A stretch of 64,000 nucleotides of DNA from FEN-1139 sp038207155 (GCA_038207155.1 JBBRAB010000003.1:1-64000); one strand, 5' to 3'. Counted from the first letter of the stretch, positions 41,387 to 51,017 are shown. Notes: generated from the letters alone by a model not told the origin. Made by a program: numbers and translations.

Positions 41387-44300
41387 TTGGAACCGCTCCT
41401 GGCAGGTCGCTATCGTCCGCTGCGTGAGCTTGGCCGGGGTGGCTCGTCTCGAACGCTGCTGGTCGAGGACCTGACCCTCGGGCGCGACGTGGTTCTAAAG
41501 CAGCTTCGGCTTGATCGAGCGGAGCTGGAGTCGGTGCTACGGCGCGAGGTCTCGCTGCTCGCGGAAGTGGAGCATCCGAACATCGTGCCGGTGTACGACT
41601 ACGTGCCGCTCGCGCGTGAGGATGGGGGTCCAGGGTTCACGACTTCCTACGTTGAGGGACGCAGCTTCAGTGAAGCGGTGCGCGGACGTGCGTATAGCGC
41701 CGTGCTCCCAAGCATTGCTGAGCTCCTATCGGCGCTTGAAGCGCTCAACGGGATCGGGCTCGCTCATGGGGACATCAAGTCGGACAACGTTCTCGTTGAC
41801 AAGGCCGGTCGGACCACGTTGCTCGACTTTGGCTGCGTGCGAGAGCTTGGGCGCGCTCCCGACTGGCTGTCAGGGACGCTGAGTCAGCTTGACCCTGCCC
41901 TGTTGGAGGGTCGGTGTTTCGACGTGCGCACCGAAATTTTCGCTCTCGGTCGCCTGCTGGAGGAGAGCTTGGCGGGCGTGGTGGGTGTGCCTACCGAGGT
42001 GGGAGCGCTCGCTTCGCGCATGACGTCTTCCGACCTGTCGCAACGTCCCGCTCAGTTCTCCGAACTGCTCGATTGCCTGGGAATTGAGCCCAAGCGACAG
42101 CAAGTCTCGGGTCGACGTCCTTGGCTGGGTCAGGCTGAGCTGTCCGGCGAATTCGAGCGCTTCGTGGCGTCCCTGGGGGCGCGACAATCGGCGGGCGTGA
42201 GATTGCTCCACTCAGCCCCAGGCGACGGGCGGAGTCGCGCGCTCGACGTGCTTCGTTTGCGAGCGGAACTCAATGGCGTGTTTGCCGAGGCGTTGCCAAT
42301 CCAGGGTCGACTCAGTGATTTGCTGGCTCGTCATGTTGGATATGCCGTCGCGGGGGCGGAACAGCTCGCCGCCGCCGTGGAAAAGCTAGCGGAGTCCAGT
42401 GAATCCAGGTTGTGGTTGTTTGATGACTTGGAGCTGTTTGAAGACTCCGAACGTCAGGCAATCACCTGGATGATGCGCGTTGTGGAGCAACGCCGCACAG
42501 CGGGTTTGCCAAGCGCGCTCGGTTTGGTCGCCAGTAGCAGCTTCGTTCCTTTGGGCTGGCATGAGGCAGCGCGTTGGCACCTCGCCCGGCTCGATCTGGC
42601 GGCTCAGGCGAGCTGGGTCGGCGCGCTCGTGCCAACGAGTCACCGTCAGGATCTCGCTCGCATTACGGAGGGCAGTCCGGCTCTGCTCACTGCCTTGTGC
42701 GCACGCCTGAGTGCAGGCCATTGGTCACTTGGTCACCTGCGGCGACAGGAGGCCCAGAGCGAGTTGCTGGTGGTCTCTCGTCCGATCACTCGGGTAGCGG
42801 ATGACCCGAGCGCCTTGGAGAAGGGCCGTCGGCAGGCTGAGACCATGCTCAGCGAGCAAACGGCGGAAGCCGAGCAACCCAGTCCCTCATTTGGCCTGCG
42901 AGCGCGCGGGCGCGCTGAATTGGTGGGCAATTGGATCGCGCAGGAACTCGCCGCCGGTCGTTGGCAGGACGCGCTGCGTTTCTGGCTCGAGGGTAGTTCC
43001 CTTGGCGAATGGTTGAGCGTTCGTTGGGCAGAGCTTGCCGCGAAGTTGCTGCAGTTTCCGCTAGCTGCGCAGGAGCGCCTGCGCTGTGCCGAAGCCTTGC
43101 TCGAAGGAGGTCGTCCTCGCGACGCGATCAGTGCTTTGGCGTCGGCGCTGCGCGAGCGACCCGAGCCGGCCGTTCGCGTCGTGCTTCACCGCATCGCGGC
43201 CGACGTGCGTTTGGCCGAGGGTCGCTTGCGAGAGGCTGAAGGCGAGCTGAGGCGCGCCGGGCGCTGTGGTGCGGCAGAGTCGGATGAAGCACTGGGTTGT
43301 TTGTTGGTCGAGGCGCGTCTGCGGCTGCGTCAAGGCGAGGCGAAGGCGGCGGCCGAGCTTTGCGAGCAAGGTCTGGCGGAGCAGGCGCCGCCGGGGCTTG
43401 CTCAGCGTTTTCGCGAGCTCCAGGGGCTTGCGATGGGGTACCAGGGGCAGTTCGAGTTTGCAGGAAAAGCCCTGGAAATCGCGGTATCCGAAGCCGAACA
43501 GGTGGGTTCGGTGCGAGCCCAGGTGCGTTCGCTAGGCTACCTCGGGATCCTTGAGGGGCGGCGAGGCGACCACCAACGCGCAGCCACGCTGCACCAACGA
43601 GCGTTGAGCCTCGCAGATCGAGAAGGCCTCGACGAGCTGCTCTCGTCCACCACGCTCAATCTCGGGACGGCGCTTGAGCCGCTCGGGAGGTTGGCTGAGG
43701 CTTTGACGGCGTATGAGCGAGCTGCCCGGGTCGCCACGGCCCTCGGTCGCGAGAGTACGCGACTTACGGCGACCTTCAATCGCGCCAATCTGTTCGCGCG
43801 ACTCGGACAACGAGAACGTGCCTCGGCGTTACTCGAGGGCTTGGAGGCGCAGCTGGCGGAAAATCTCGCAAATCCACTCAGATTTGCGGTTGGTTGTCTC
43901 GCACTCGAGCTTGCGCTGGACGGGCAGCAACACGAGCAGCAGCAAGCAGGCCTGGCGCAGCTTCAGCAGCTCGAAATGCAGCGTGAGCGCGCTGCCGGGT
44001 CAGCCGATCCGGGTCGTTGGGAACTGGCTCTACTCGCCCAGCGCGTCGAGCTTGAGGCTCGGCGGCACGGTCCGAGTGAGTTGGCGAGCGGGTCGTTAGG
44101 CGTTCTTGAGCAGCGGCTGATTCGGCTGGTGGAGACGGCTCCCAGCGGCGAAGCGCGAATGCGCGCGGCCTTGCTCGCGGTCCGTTTCATCCAGGAGCGC
44201 GGGGATTGCCAACGAGCGCTCGATTGTCTTGAGAAATGGTCGGAACCAGAATTGCGAGACCATCCGGAGTTCCTGGCGGCAAAGGCAACGCTCGCGTTTC

Positions 44301-46051
44301 AGTTGCATCGGGCGTTGGGGGCCCCGGCTTTGGCCCGCTTGCAGGCGGAGCGGGCGCGCCTGGGCTGGCAGCGGCTTGCCGACGGGCTCTCGCCGGCCAT
44401 GCGCGACAGTTTCTATGCCAAGGTGGGCTATTCGCTGCTGGAAGAGCCAGTGCCCGAAGCGCTCGGAGGTAGCGAGATTCAGCGGGATTTCGCGCGGCTG
44501 CTCGAGATCAACAAGCGCCTCAATTCGACGCTCAGTCGAGCAGAGGTCCTTCAAGCCACGATCGATGCAGCGATCGAGCTGACGCGTGCCGAACGGGGGT
44601 TTGTCCTGCTGGTCGCAGAGGGCGGTTTCGAAGTTGCCTGCGCGCGGCATTTTTCACGTGAGACACTCACCGATCCGCAGCGCGAGCTGAGTCGGAGTAT
44701 CGCCGAGCGGGTGATTCGCGAGCAGCGCAGCGTCCTGACCCTGGATGCCGCCACGGACGGGCGCTTTGCTAGTCACGAATCGGTGCACCTGATGCAGCTA
44801 AAATCCGTGCTCTGCTTGCCGATCGTGGCGCCAGCAGGGGTGCTTGGTGCGCTGTACCTCGATTCGCGCTTGAGCCGGGGACGATTCGACGCCAGGGCAG
44901 AAGGATTACTGTCTGCGTTTTCCGACCAGGTGGCGATAGCGCTCGAAAACGCGCGTCTGCACGAAGCGCTGGCGCTGCGCACCTGTGAGCTCGAGCTTGA
45001 AAAGCGACGAGTCGAGGAGCTGAGTGAGGAACGGCGGCAGCGCATTGATGCCTTGGAAGAAGCCCTAGCGGAGCGGAGTTCGGAGCTGGTTCATCGCTAC
45101 GACTATAGAAAGATCGTGGCGAGAAGTCGGGCCATGCATGAGGTCTTCTTGCTGCTCGATCGCGTTACCGATGTGCTCGTCGATGTCATGATCACCGGTG
45201 AGAGCGGAACCGGTAAGGAACTTGTCGCCAAGGCCCTGCATTTCAATGGTCCACGCAAATCAGCGCGGTTCGTCGGGATCAACTGCGCTGCTCTGCCCGA
45301 AGCGCTGCTGGAAAGCGAGCTATTTGGTCATGTTCGGGGCGCGTTCACGGGTGCGGAGCGTGACAATCAAGGGCTCTTTCTGGCTGCTACGGGGGGCACT
45401 TTGTTTCTCGACGAGATCGGCGAAATGCCGCTTGCCGTGCAGAGCAAACTCCTGCGCGTTCTGGAAGAGCGCGTCGTGCGCCCGCTGGGAAGCAGTGAGG
45501 CGCGTCCGGTAGATCTGCGGATCGTGACCGCGACGCACCGCGACCTGCGCGCCGAAGTGGCTGCCGGACGCTTTCGTGAGGATCTGTTCTTCCGGCTCGC
45601 AGTCGTCGAGATTCGCCTGCCACCCCTACGGGAACGACGTGACGACATCGCACCCATTGCCGAGTCGATCCTGAGTGAATTGGCCCAAGAACGGGGCGTC
45701 TCAGGCTATGAGCTCAGCCCGAGCGCAATGCGTCGGCTGACGGAGCAACCCTTTCCCGGCAATGTGCGCGAGCTGCGAAATCTTCTTGTTCGCGCCACCG
45801 TTTTGAGCGAAAAAACGCTACTGACCGAACGCGATCTGGCGGTTCAGCGCTCCCCTCGCCAGACCAAGCTGCCGCGCAGCCGCGGTGACTGGGAGGAGCA
45901 GGAGCAAACCAGACTCCGCGACACGCTCGCTGAGTGTCGCTGGAACGTGAGCGAGGTGAGTCGTCGACTGGGCATTCCGCGCAACACCCTGTATCGCAAG
46001 CTTGCTCGCTACGGGTTGCTCGAACCAACCGAGCCGCCCAAACCCCGCTAG
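41387..46051 (+). CDS. Ser/Thr kinase - NTPase - TPR - GAF - sigma-54 activator fusion
   Basis: This 1554-residue protein joins five modules. (1) Hanks kinase, about 1-235: GRGGSSRTLL loop, Lys in VLKQL, HGDIKSDN catalytic loop, DFG. (2) AAA_16-like NTPase, about 245-500, whose P-loop is degenerate (SAPGDGRSR, no GKS/T). (3) TPR-like helical region, about 540-1005. (4) GAF domain, about 1050-1190, then a coiled coil. (5) Sigma-54 AAA+ domain, about 1240-1475, with Walker A GESGTGKE, the sigma-54 loop GAFTGA (near 1318) and DEIGEMP, and a Fis-type HTH, about 1505-1545. It should activate sigma-54 promoters, with the kinase and GAF as possible signal inputs. The start is TTG at 41387. Confidence 0.9.
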   Translation: MEPLLAGRYRPLRELGRGGSSRTLLVEDLTLGRDVVLKQLRLDRAELESVLRREVSLLAEVEHPNIVPVYDYVPLAREDGGPGFTTSYVEGRSFSEAVRGRAYSAVLPSIAELLSALEALNGIGLAHGDIKSDNVLVDKAGRTTLLDFGCVRELGRAPDWLSGTLSQLDPALLEGRCFDVRTEIFALGRLLEESLAGVVGVPTEVGALASRMTSSDLSQRPAQFSELLDCLGIEPKRQQVSGRRPWLGQAELSGEFERFVASLGARQSAGVRLLHSAPGDGRSRALDVLRLRAELNGVFAEALPIQGRLSDLLARHVGYAVAGAEQLAAAVEKLAESSESRLWLFDDLELFEDSERQAITWMMRVVEQRRTAGLPSALGLVASSSFVPLGWHEAARWHLARLDLAAQASWVGALVPTSHRQDLARITEGSPALLTALCARLSAGHWSLGHLRRQEAQSELLVVSRPITRVADDPSALEKGRRQAETMLSEQTAEAEQPSPSFGLRARGRAELVGNWIAQELAAGRWQDALRFWLEGSSLGEWLSVRWAELAAKLLQFPLAAQERLRCAEALLEGGRPRDAISALASALRERPEPAVRVVLHRIAADVRLAEGRLREAEGELRRAGRCGAAESDEALGCLLVEARLRLRQGEAKAAAELCEQGLAEQAPPGLAQRFRELQGLAMGYQGQFEFAGKALEIAVSEAEQVGSVRAQVRSLGYLGILEGRRGDHQRAATLHQRALSLADREGLDELLSSTTLNLGTALEPLGRLAEALTAYERAARVATALGRESTRLTATFNRANLFARLGQRERASALLEGLEAQLAENLANPLRFAVGCLALELALDGQQHEQQQAGLAQLQQLEMQRERAAGSADPGRWELALLAQRVELEARRHGPSELASGSLGVLEQRLIRLVETAPSGEARMRAALLAVRFIQERGDCQRALDCLEKWSEPELRDHPEFLAAKATLAFQLHRALGAPALARLQAERARLGWQRLADGLSPAMRDSFYAKVGYSLLEEPVPEALGGSEIQRDFARLLEINKRLNSTLSRAEVLQATIDAAIELTRAERGFVLLVAEGGFEVACARHFSRETLTDPQRELSRSIAERVIREQRSVLTLDAATDGRFASHESVHLMQLKSVLCLPIVAPAGVLGALYLDSRLSRGRFDARAEGLLSAFSDQVAIALENARLHEALALRTCELELEKRRVEELSEERRQRIDALEEALAERSSELVHRYDYRKIVARSRAMHEVFLLLDRVTDVLVDVMITGESGTGKELVAKALHFNGPRKSARFVGINCAALPEALLESELFGHVRGAFTGAERDNQGLFLAATGGTLFLDEIGEMPLAVQSKLLRVLEERVVRPLGSSEARPVDLRIVTATHRDLRAEVAAGRFREDLFFRLAVVEIRLPPLRERRDDIAPIAESILSELAQERGVSGYELSPSAMRRLTEQPFPGNVRELRNLLVRATVLSEKTLLTERDLAVQRSPRQTKLPRSRGDWEEQEQTRLRDTLAECRWNVSEVSRRLGIPRNTLYRKLARYGLLEPTEPPKPR

Positions 46052-46077
46052 TGCCGCTGTCCGGGGACGCGGTGGAT

Positions 46078-47337
46078 TCAGGGGCGAAGGTAGTGGCAGG
46101 TGTAGCCGTCGGGGTGGCGCACGAGGTAGTCCTGATGGTCGTCCTCGGCGCGTGTGAAGCTGATGAACGGCGTGATTTCAGTGACGATGAGGGATTTCCA
46201 GCGACCGCTTTGGGCGACTTCGTCGCGTGCGCGGCGCGCGACCCGATTCTGCTCCTCGCTCAAGGTGAAGATCGCCGAGCGGTATTGGGAGCCGACGTCA
46301 TTGCCCTGTCGCCCGAGTGTGGTCGGATCATGCATGCGAAAAAACCAGGATTTTAGCAGTTCGGCGTAGCTCAGCTGCTTTGGGTCAAATACAATGCGTA
46401 CGGCTTCGGCATGGCCGGTCTTGCCGGTTTTTACCTCGGAGTAGCTCGGGGATGGGCTGGTTCCGCCGCTGTAGCCGACTTCGGTTTCAAGCACGCCGGG
46501 GACCTTTCGCAGCAGGTCCTGCATGCCCCAGAAGCATCCGCCCGCGAGCACCGCGGTCTCGAGGCTGGTTTGGCAACCCTTTGGCTGCGCGGCGCTCGGT
46601 GTAGTGCACTGATTGAGCTGGGCTCCGCTGGCGACCGGGGCGGGCACCGCGCCTGCGAAGCGGGACAGGTAGGCTCCGTAGCCCTCGGTTTCAAGTTGAG
46701 CCAGCGGGATGAAGCGAAGCGCCGCGGAGTTAATGCAGTACCGCTGACGAGTGGGCGCAGGTCCATCGGGAAATAGGTGCCCCAGGTGGGAATCGCCCGC
46801 TTTTGAGCGAGTCTCGACGCGCCTCACGCCGAGGCTGTCGTCGACGCGTTCAACGACGCGTTCCGGCTCGATGGGGCGAGAAAAGCTTGGCCAACCGGTG
46901 CCGGAATCGAACTTGTCGAGCGAGCTAAAGAGCGGCTCTCCCGTCACGATGTCGACGTAGATCCCGGCTTCGTGTTGGTCGAAGTAGCGATTCTGGAATG
47001 GTGGCTCGGTGGCTTCGCGCTGGGTGACGGCGAACTCAAGTGCGGACAGGCGAGTCTTCAGCTCGGAAATGTCAGGCTTCTTGTAGACCTTTGAGGACAA
47101 TGGAGCTCCTGTGGCGGACGCAGCGCCGCGCGGTGTCTTGGATCCGGATGGCGAGAGCTTCAGCTCGCTGGGTGAGCCGCCTTGTCCGCGGACTGATCCG
47201 GAGCTGTCCGCTCTGCCTGCTCCATCCATGACCCCTGGGCGGGTGCAGGCGGTCATCAGGATTGCCGCAGTCATCACCGAACCGACCTGGCCTAGGATGG
47301 AGCGCGCCGGCGATATGGTGAATTTCACCAGCAACAT
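46078..47337 (-). CDS. msrAB: MsrB-MsrA fusion lipoprotein (methionine sulfoxide reductase)
   Basis: This protein of about 419 residues repairs both epimers of methionine sulfoxide. A lipoprotein-like signal ends in LMTAC. MsrB comes first (DSGTGWPSF; SHLGHLFPDGP; catalytic Cys in RYCINSAALRF), lacking the two CxxC zinc sites. MsrA follows (catalytic Cys in AGGCFWG; HAEAVRI; QYRSAIF). The order B then A is the less common one. It is predicted to act in the envelope. The start is uncertain: ATG 47337 gives the neatest signal peptide, ATG 47358 and TTG 47397 are alternatives, and none has a clear ribosome-binding site. It is convergent with the large activator gene, 26 bases away. Confidence 0.9.
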   Translation of the reverse strand: MLLVKFTISPARSILGQVGSVMTAAILMTACTRPGVMDGAGRADSSGSVRGQGGSPSELKLSPSGSKTPRGAASATGAPLSSKVYKKPDISELKTRLSALEFAVTQREATEPPFQNRYFDQHEAGIYVDIVTGEPLFSSLDKFDSGTGWPSFSRPIEPERVVERVDDSLGVRRVETRSKAGDSHLGHLFPDGPAPTRQRYCINSAALRFIPLAQLETEGYGAYLSRFAGAVPAPVASGAQLNQCTTPSAAQPKGCQTSLETAVLAGGCFWGMQDLLRKVPGVLETEVGYSGGTSPSPSYSEVKTGKTGHAEAVRIVFDPKQLSYAELLKSWFFRMHDPTTLGRQGNDVGSQYRSAIFTLSEEQNRVARRARDEVAQSGRWKSLIVTEITPFISFTRAEDDHQDYLVRHPDGYTCHYLRP

Positions 47338-47474
47338 GTAGGGCCCGCGGGGTGCCATCGTCGAGAGGGCGGAACCCCACCGTCGACCTCTCCCCAACGA
47401 GCACCGGGCTCGGCGGGTGCTCGACCGGGCTCGTGAGCAGCCCTGTACACCTACTCAGTATATCGGCCCGGCTC

Positions 47475-47503
47475 TTGCACAGGCGGGAGGTTCAGCTCAT
47501 AGT
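47475..47503 (+). promoter_or_regulatory. Candidate rpoZ promoter
   Basis: TTGCAC (47475-47480), 17 bases, CATAGT (47498-47503), followed by the AAGGAG ribosome-binding site at 47521-47526 and the rpoZ ATG at 47537. Spacing fits a housekeeping promoter. Confidence 0.5.
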
Positions 47504-47536
47504 TCGGCCCCTGTCCCTGTAAGGAGCGACTGCACT

Positions 47537-47779
47537 ATGGCGCGCGTCACCGTTGAAGACTGTCTCGAGCAAGAAGAGAACCGCTTTGCCCTGGTCGTGC
47601 TCGCCGCCAGCCGCTGTCGTTCCCTGATGAAGGGCTCTCGCCCGCTTGTTGCTGCCAAGAACAAGGCGGCGGTCGTCTCGCTGCGTGAGATCGCCAAGGG
47701 CAAGGTCCATTTTAACCGCGTGACCGCGGAAGTGGTCAACGAGTACATCGAAGAAACGCTGCTCGCCCAGAAGCAGTAA
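47537..47779 (+). CDS. rpoZ: RNA polymerase omega subunit
   Basis: This 80-residue protein matches the omega subunit, which helps assemble the beta-prime subunit of RNA polymerase. It begins MARVTVEDCLEQEENRFALV and continues with LAASRCRSLMKGSRPLV and a conserved short helix, all standard. AAGGAG lies 10 bases before ATG 47537; the open frame upstream has no site. The usual neighbours gmk and spoT are not here. A methyltransferase gene starts 2 bases after its stop, so the two are co-transcribed. Confidence 0.94.
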   Translation: MARVTVEDCLEQEENRFALVVLAASRCRSLMKGSRPLVAAKNKAAVVSLREIAKGKVHFNRVTAEVVNEYIEETLLAQKQ

Positions 47780-47781
47780 GC

Positions 47782-48624
47782 GTGAGCGATCCCTCGACGT
47801 TGGCGGACGAAGCGCCCCTGTCGATTGGCCTCGAAAACCTTGGGAAAACCGGGGATTTCGGGGCTCTCGCGCATTATAGCGACCCGTCGTACTACTCGCT
47901 GACCTACGGGACGCGCTGCCACGACGTCGAGTACTATGTGCGGCGGGCGCGCGAACTAGGCGGCCCGGTTCTAGAGTACGGCTGCGGCAATGGCCGAATA
48001 ACGCTGCCTTTGGCGAAGGCGGGGCTCTCGGTGGTTGGGGTTGAGCTTTCGCAGCCCATGCTGACCGACCTTCAGACTCGGCTGAGCAAGGGCTTTCCGA
48101 AGCACCGCGAGCGGATCGAGCTCGTGCGTGGCGACATGCGCGAGGTGCGGCTCGCGCGGCAGTTTCCGCTCGTGATCGCACCTTTCAACGTCCTGCTTCA
48201 CCTCTACGAGCCGTCGGACGTCCTGGCCTTTTTCGCGCGCGTTCGCGAGCATCTCGCCCCGGGTGGCCGCTTCATCTTTGACGTGAGCGTGCCGCAGCCG
48301 GAAGACCTCTGTCGCGATCCTGACGAACGTTTCGAGGCTCCGCGGTTTCAACACCCGGACACTGGAACCTGGGTGGGTTACAGCGAGCGTTTCGAGTACG
48401 ACCCGCTGCGTCAGCTGCTGCTGGTGTGGATGGAGTTCACTCCGGAGGATGGCTCTGAGCCCTGGACGATACCCCTGACCCATCGCCAGTTCTTTCCACG
48501 CGAGCTGGAGCTTCTGCTCGAACTGGGCGGCCTCGGTGACGTGCGGCGCTTCGCCGATTTCACGGATCAGGCGCCCGACTACGACGTGGACTCAATGGTG
48601 ATCGACTGCACGCGGCGCGCGTGA
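47782..48624 (+). CDS. Class I SAM-dependent methyltransferase
   Basis: This 280-residue protein has the Rossmann methyltransferase core: VLEYGCGNGRITLPLA (motif I, GxGxG-like, about residues 55-70), VVGVELSQPML (acidic ribose contact), GDMREVRL, and APFNVLLHLYE (motif IV). The substrate is unknown; the C-terminal RFEYDPLRQLLLVWMEF region is beta-rich and typical of small-molecule methyltransferases of the UbiE/Methyltransf_25 type. The GTG at 47782 is 2 bases after rpoZ. Its placement in the rpoZ transcription unit gives no clear functional hint. Confidence 0.83.
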   Translation: MSDPSTLADEAPLSIGLENLGKTGDFGALAHYSDPSYYSLTYGTRCHDVEYYVRRARELGGPVLEYGCGNGRITLPLAKAGLSVVGVELSQPMLTDLQTRLSKGFPKHRERIELVRGDMREVRLARQFPLVIAPFNVLLHLYEPSDVLAFFARVREHLAPGGRFIFDVSVPQPEDLCRDPDERFEAPRFQHPDTGTWVGYSERFEYDPLRQLLLVWMEFTPEDGSEPWTIPLTHRQFFPRELELLLELGGLGDVRRFADFTDQAPDYDVDSMVIDCTRRA

Positions 48625-48736
48625 ACCGGGCCGCGTCAGTGCACCGAGCGAGAGCTCCGGATCGCGGGGCCAAGGCGGGAACGGGCCGCCTCGAGCGCTA
48701 GACGAAGGCGGTTAGCAGGCTCGGTGGGCCTTGGAC

Positions 48737-49402
48737 TCAGCCGCGCGAGCGACGCTCGGTCGAGAAGAGCTCGGTCGTGTCCCCCGTGCCCGGTAAGAGC
48801 AGATCCTCAAGGAAGAACGCGGCCAAGTCATTGCGGCTGCTCACGCCGGCTTTCCGGTAGACACCCTGGGATTGTTGGCGAACCGTGGCTTCGCTGACGG
48901 TGCGGATCTGAGCGATCTCCTTGTGGCTCAGTCCCTTGAGCAGGAGCAGCGCCACCCCGCGCTCGGCCCGGGTGAGCCCCCAGCGTCCGAACTGAGCGTC
49001 GATCGCGACGCCCAAACCCTCAAGCAAGGCTCCTGCCTCTTGCTTCCAGTGAGTGGCTTCGCGCTCGGTCGCTGCCAGACGCTCCACGAGCCCTGCCGCC
49101 TCACTGCGGAGCGCCTCTTCCCGGCTGAGGGAGGCCGACTTAAAGGCGCGCTCGCGCTTGAGGGTCCGCAGGAGACGCGTGCCAATTAGAAATAGGCCAG
49201 CGAGCCCGACTACGAAGATACTCTCCTCGATCAACGTGTGCTTGAGTGACAGTCGCTCCTTGAGATCGAGCGCGAGGTCGAATCCAGCCAGGATCGTCAT
49301 CGTTCCGAACGTGAACGCCATCCAGCGCGTTACCTGGCGTTCAGCCCGATCATTGGCGAGCTCACTTCCGCCATCCGTAGGATGCTGCCTTGTTTCCGCC
49401 AT
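48737..49402 (-). CDS. Membrane-bound LuxR-type transcriptional regulator
   Basis: This protein of about 221 residues has two membrane helices (about 25-45 and 60-78), a coiled-coil linker (about 80-130) and a C-terminal LuxR/GerE helix-turn-helix (LTRAERGVALLLLKGLSHKEIA, then VSEATVRQQSQGVYRKAGV). It probably senses a membrane or envelope signal and binds DNA while anchored. The start is set at the ATG at 49402; an open frame to 49666 would overlap the divergent efflux operon. Alternatives include 49459. It lies divergently next to the metal-efflux operon with a 124-base gap, so control of that operon is plausible but unproven. Confidence 0.75.
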   Translation of the reverse strand: MAETRQHPTDGGSELANDRAERQVTRWMAFTFGTMTILAGFDLALDLKERLSLKHTLIEESIFVVGLAGLFLIGTRLLRTLKRERAFKSASLSREEALRSEAAGLVERLAATEREATHWKQEAGALLEGLGVAIDAQFGRWGLTRAERGVALLLLKGLSHKEIAQIRTVSEATVRQQSQGVYRKAGVSSRNDLAAFFLEDLLLPGTGDTTELFSTERRSRG

Positions 49403-49482
49403 TTGTGCGATACCCGTGGGGCGATCCAGCTGGCATGAAGCTGCCCCTATCCCGAATACCATGGGAGGCACCGCGAGGCAGC

Positions 49483-49494
49483 CCCAGTACTGGG
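49483..49494. promoter_or_regulatory. 12-bp perfect palindrome upstream of the efflux operon
   Basis: CCCAGTACTGGG lies 33 bases before the outer-membrane factor start and 81 bases before the divergent LuxR-type gene. This is a fitting place for an operator shared by both. Confidence 0.45.
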
Positions 49495-49526
49495 CGCTGA
49501 CCCTGTCCGGGTCTTGGAGTACCGAT

Positions 49527-51017
49527 ATGGCTCGAGCTGCCACTTCACAAAGCCCCCGACTAGCGGCAAAGACCAAGCAGCGTCGACCGACCCCGGGGCT
49601 CGGTCCGGTGGCGTGGTTGTTGACTAGTCTGGTCGCGGCGCCCCTGTCTGCGCAGACTCGGAACACGGCCGTGGTCGGTGAGAGGGTCCAGACGCATGCG
49701 GCGCCGGCCGCGCCGACGTCAGGGACTCCGGACGGCGACTCGTCAAAAGCTGTTGGGCAGCTCGACCGGCGCGAGCTTGGCCTTGAGGATTCTGCCGAGA
49801 CCGGCAGCGACGACGATGGTCAACAATCTGGGTTAGTCCTGACCCTGGAGCAAGCCATGGCTCTGGCTTCGCGGGAAGCGCCGGAGCTGCTGGAAGCCCG
49901 GGCGGCACGCGACGGAGTTCAGGGGTTGCGGCGCGCCGCCGACAGGCTGCTCCATCGCCCGCCAAGGGTTGAGCTCGAGGTTGGGCCGCGTCGCTTGGCT
50001 GGTGGCGGCCGCATGGGTGTCGATGCGACCGTCGGGGTCTTTCAGGAGTTTTCTGTTGGCGGTTACGGCAATCGGCTGAAACGGTTTGCGGACTCCACTG
50101 AGCGGAGTGTCGATTCCCAGTGGCGCTTGGCGCAGGTTGACGCGCGCCTCGCGGCGGCTCTGGCCTGGATTGACGCCCGCCTGGCCCGCCAGTTGCGAGC
50201 CTTGCGCCAACATGCGCTCGAGGAGGCCCGGGAGGTGCTGCGCATCGCGGAGGCGCGGGTCAGGAGTGGCTCAGCGGCTCCCTCGGAGCGGGCCTTGGCC
50301 CGTTCCCTGGCAGGGGCCAGTGAGGCAGCGGTGCTCGCTGCCGAGGGGGACATCGTCTCGGCTGATGCCGCGCTTCGCCACGTTTGCGGACTCGATCCTC
50401 ATGCGGGGTTGAGCTTGATTGGACCACTGGATCGCCCAGATTTGGTGCTCGATGAGACCGCAGTGCGTGAGGCCGCCCTGCGACATTCACCGGAGTTGGC
50501 ACTGGGTCGGGCTCGAGCTGAGGCGGCGCATCGCTACGCGGATTTGGGGCGGGCTCACAGCAAACCCTTTGTCGAGGTTGGACCGTCTCTGACGCGTGAA
50601 GGCACAGGGGACTGGATCCTGCTCGGTGTCCTGCGCATGCCCCTGCCCGGGATTGACCCGATGGCCCCTGAAAACGCACTGCGCGAGCTGGATGCTCGCC
50701 TCGCTCAGGCCCGCCTCACCGTGACTGAGCGCGTTCTACTGCGCGATCTCGAGCTTGCAGTTCACGAGCGCGAACACGCTATCCGTACCCGCGACGTCCT
50801 GCTGGTTGGAGCGATTGAACCCGCCGTCATGGCGGTCCGCGAGTCTCGCCTCCAGTATGAGGTGGGCCGGAGTGACATCACGACGGTTCTGGCTGCGCGG
50901 CGCGAGCTTGCGCGAGCCCGGGAACAATGGGCCGCGTCGGCGGCGGATGTACGGCGCGCCGAGGCTCGCCTGCTGCGTTGGTTGGTCGGATTGCAAACAA
51001 CTGGACCCGTTCGATGA
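49527..51017 (+). CDS. TolC-family outer membrane efflux protein (CzcC-like)
   Basis: This 496-residue protein starts at ATG 49527 with GGAG 8 bases upstream; the longer open frame is a shadow. After a signal peptide (ending SLVAAPLSAQ) and a Ser/Asp/Gly-rich linker, it has the two long helical repeats of outer membrane factors (LTLEQAMALASREAPELLEARAA near 120; later EAALRHSPELALGRARAEA). It should form the outer-membrane channel of a metal-efflux pump. Its stop overlaps the adaptor start by 4 bases (ATGA). The substrate is set by the pump, and the CzcCBA-type order supports divalent cation export. Confidence 0.85.
   Translation: MARAATSQSPRLAAKTKQRRPTPGLGPVAWLLTSLVAAPLSAQTRNTAVVGERVQTHAAPAAPTSGTPDGDSSKAVGQLDRRELGLEDSAETGSDDDGQQSGLVLTLEQAMALASREAPELLEARAARDGVQGLRRAADRLLHRPPRVELEVGPRRLAGGGRMGVDATVGVFQEFSVGGYGNRLKRFADSTERSVDSQWRLAQVDARLAAALAWIDARLARQLRALRQHALEEAREVLRIAEARVRSGSAAPSERALARSLAGASEAAVLAAEGDIVSADAALRHVCGLDPHAGLSLIGPLDRPDLVLDETAVREAALRHSPELALGRARAEAAHRYADLGRAHSKPFVEVGPSLTREGTGDWILLGVLRMPLPGIDPMAPENALRELDARLAQARLTVTERVLLRDLELAVHEREHAIRTRDVLLVGAIEPAVMAVRESRLQYEVGRSDITTVLAARRELARAREQWAASAADVRRAEARLLRWLVGLQTTGPVR

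Noticed and set aside
48625..48736. Terminator between the methyltransferase and LuxR-type genes
   Set aside because: A 7-bp inverted repeat (CCAAGGC/GCCTTGG) exists, but its loop is about 50 bases and other pairings are weak.
49053..49526. 654-residue form of the TolC-like protein
   Set aside because: The upstream 158 residues are antisense to the LuxR-type gene and have no exported-protein features.
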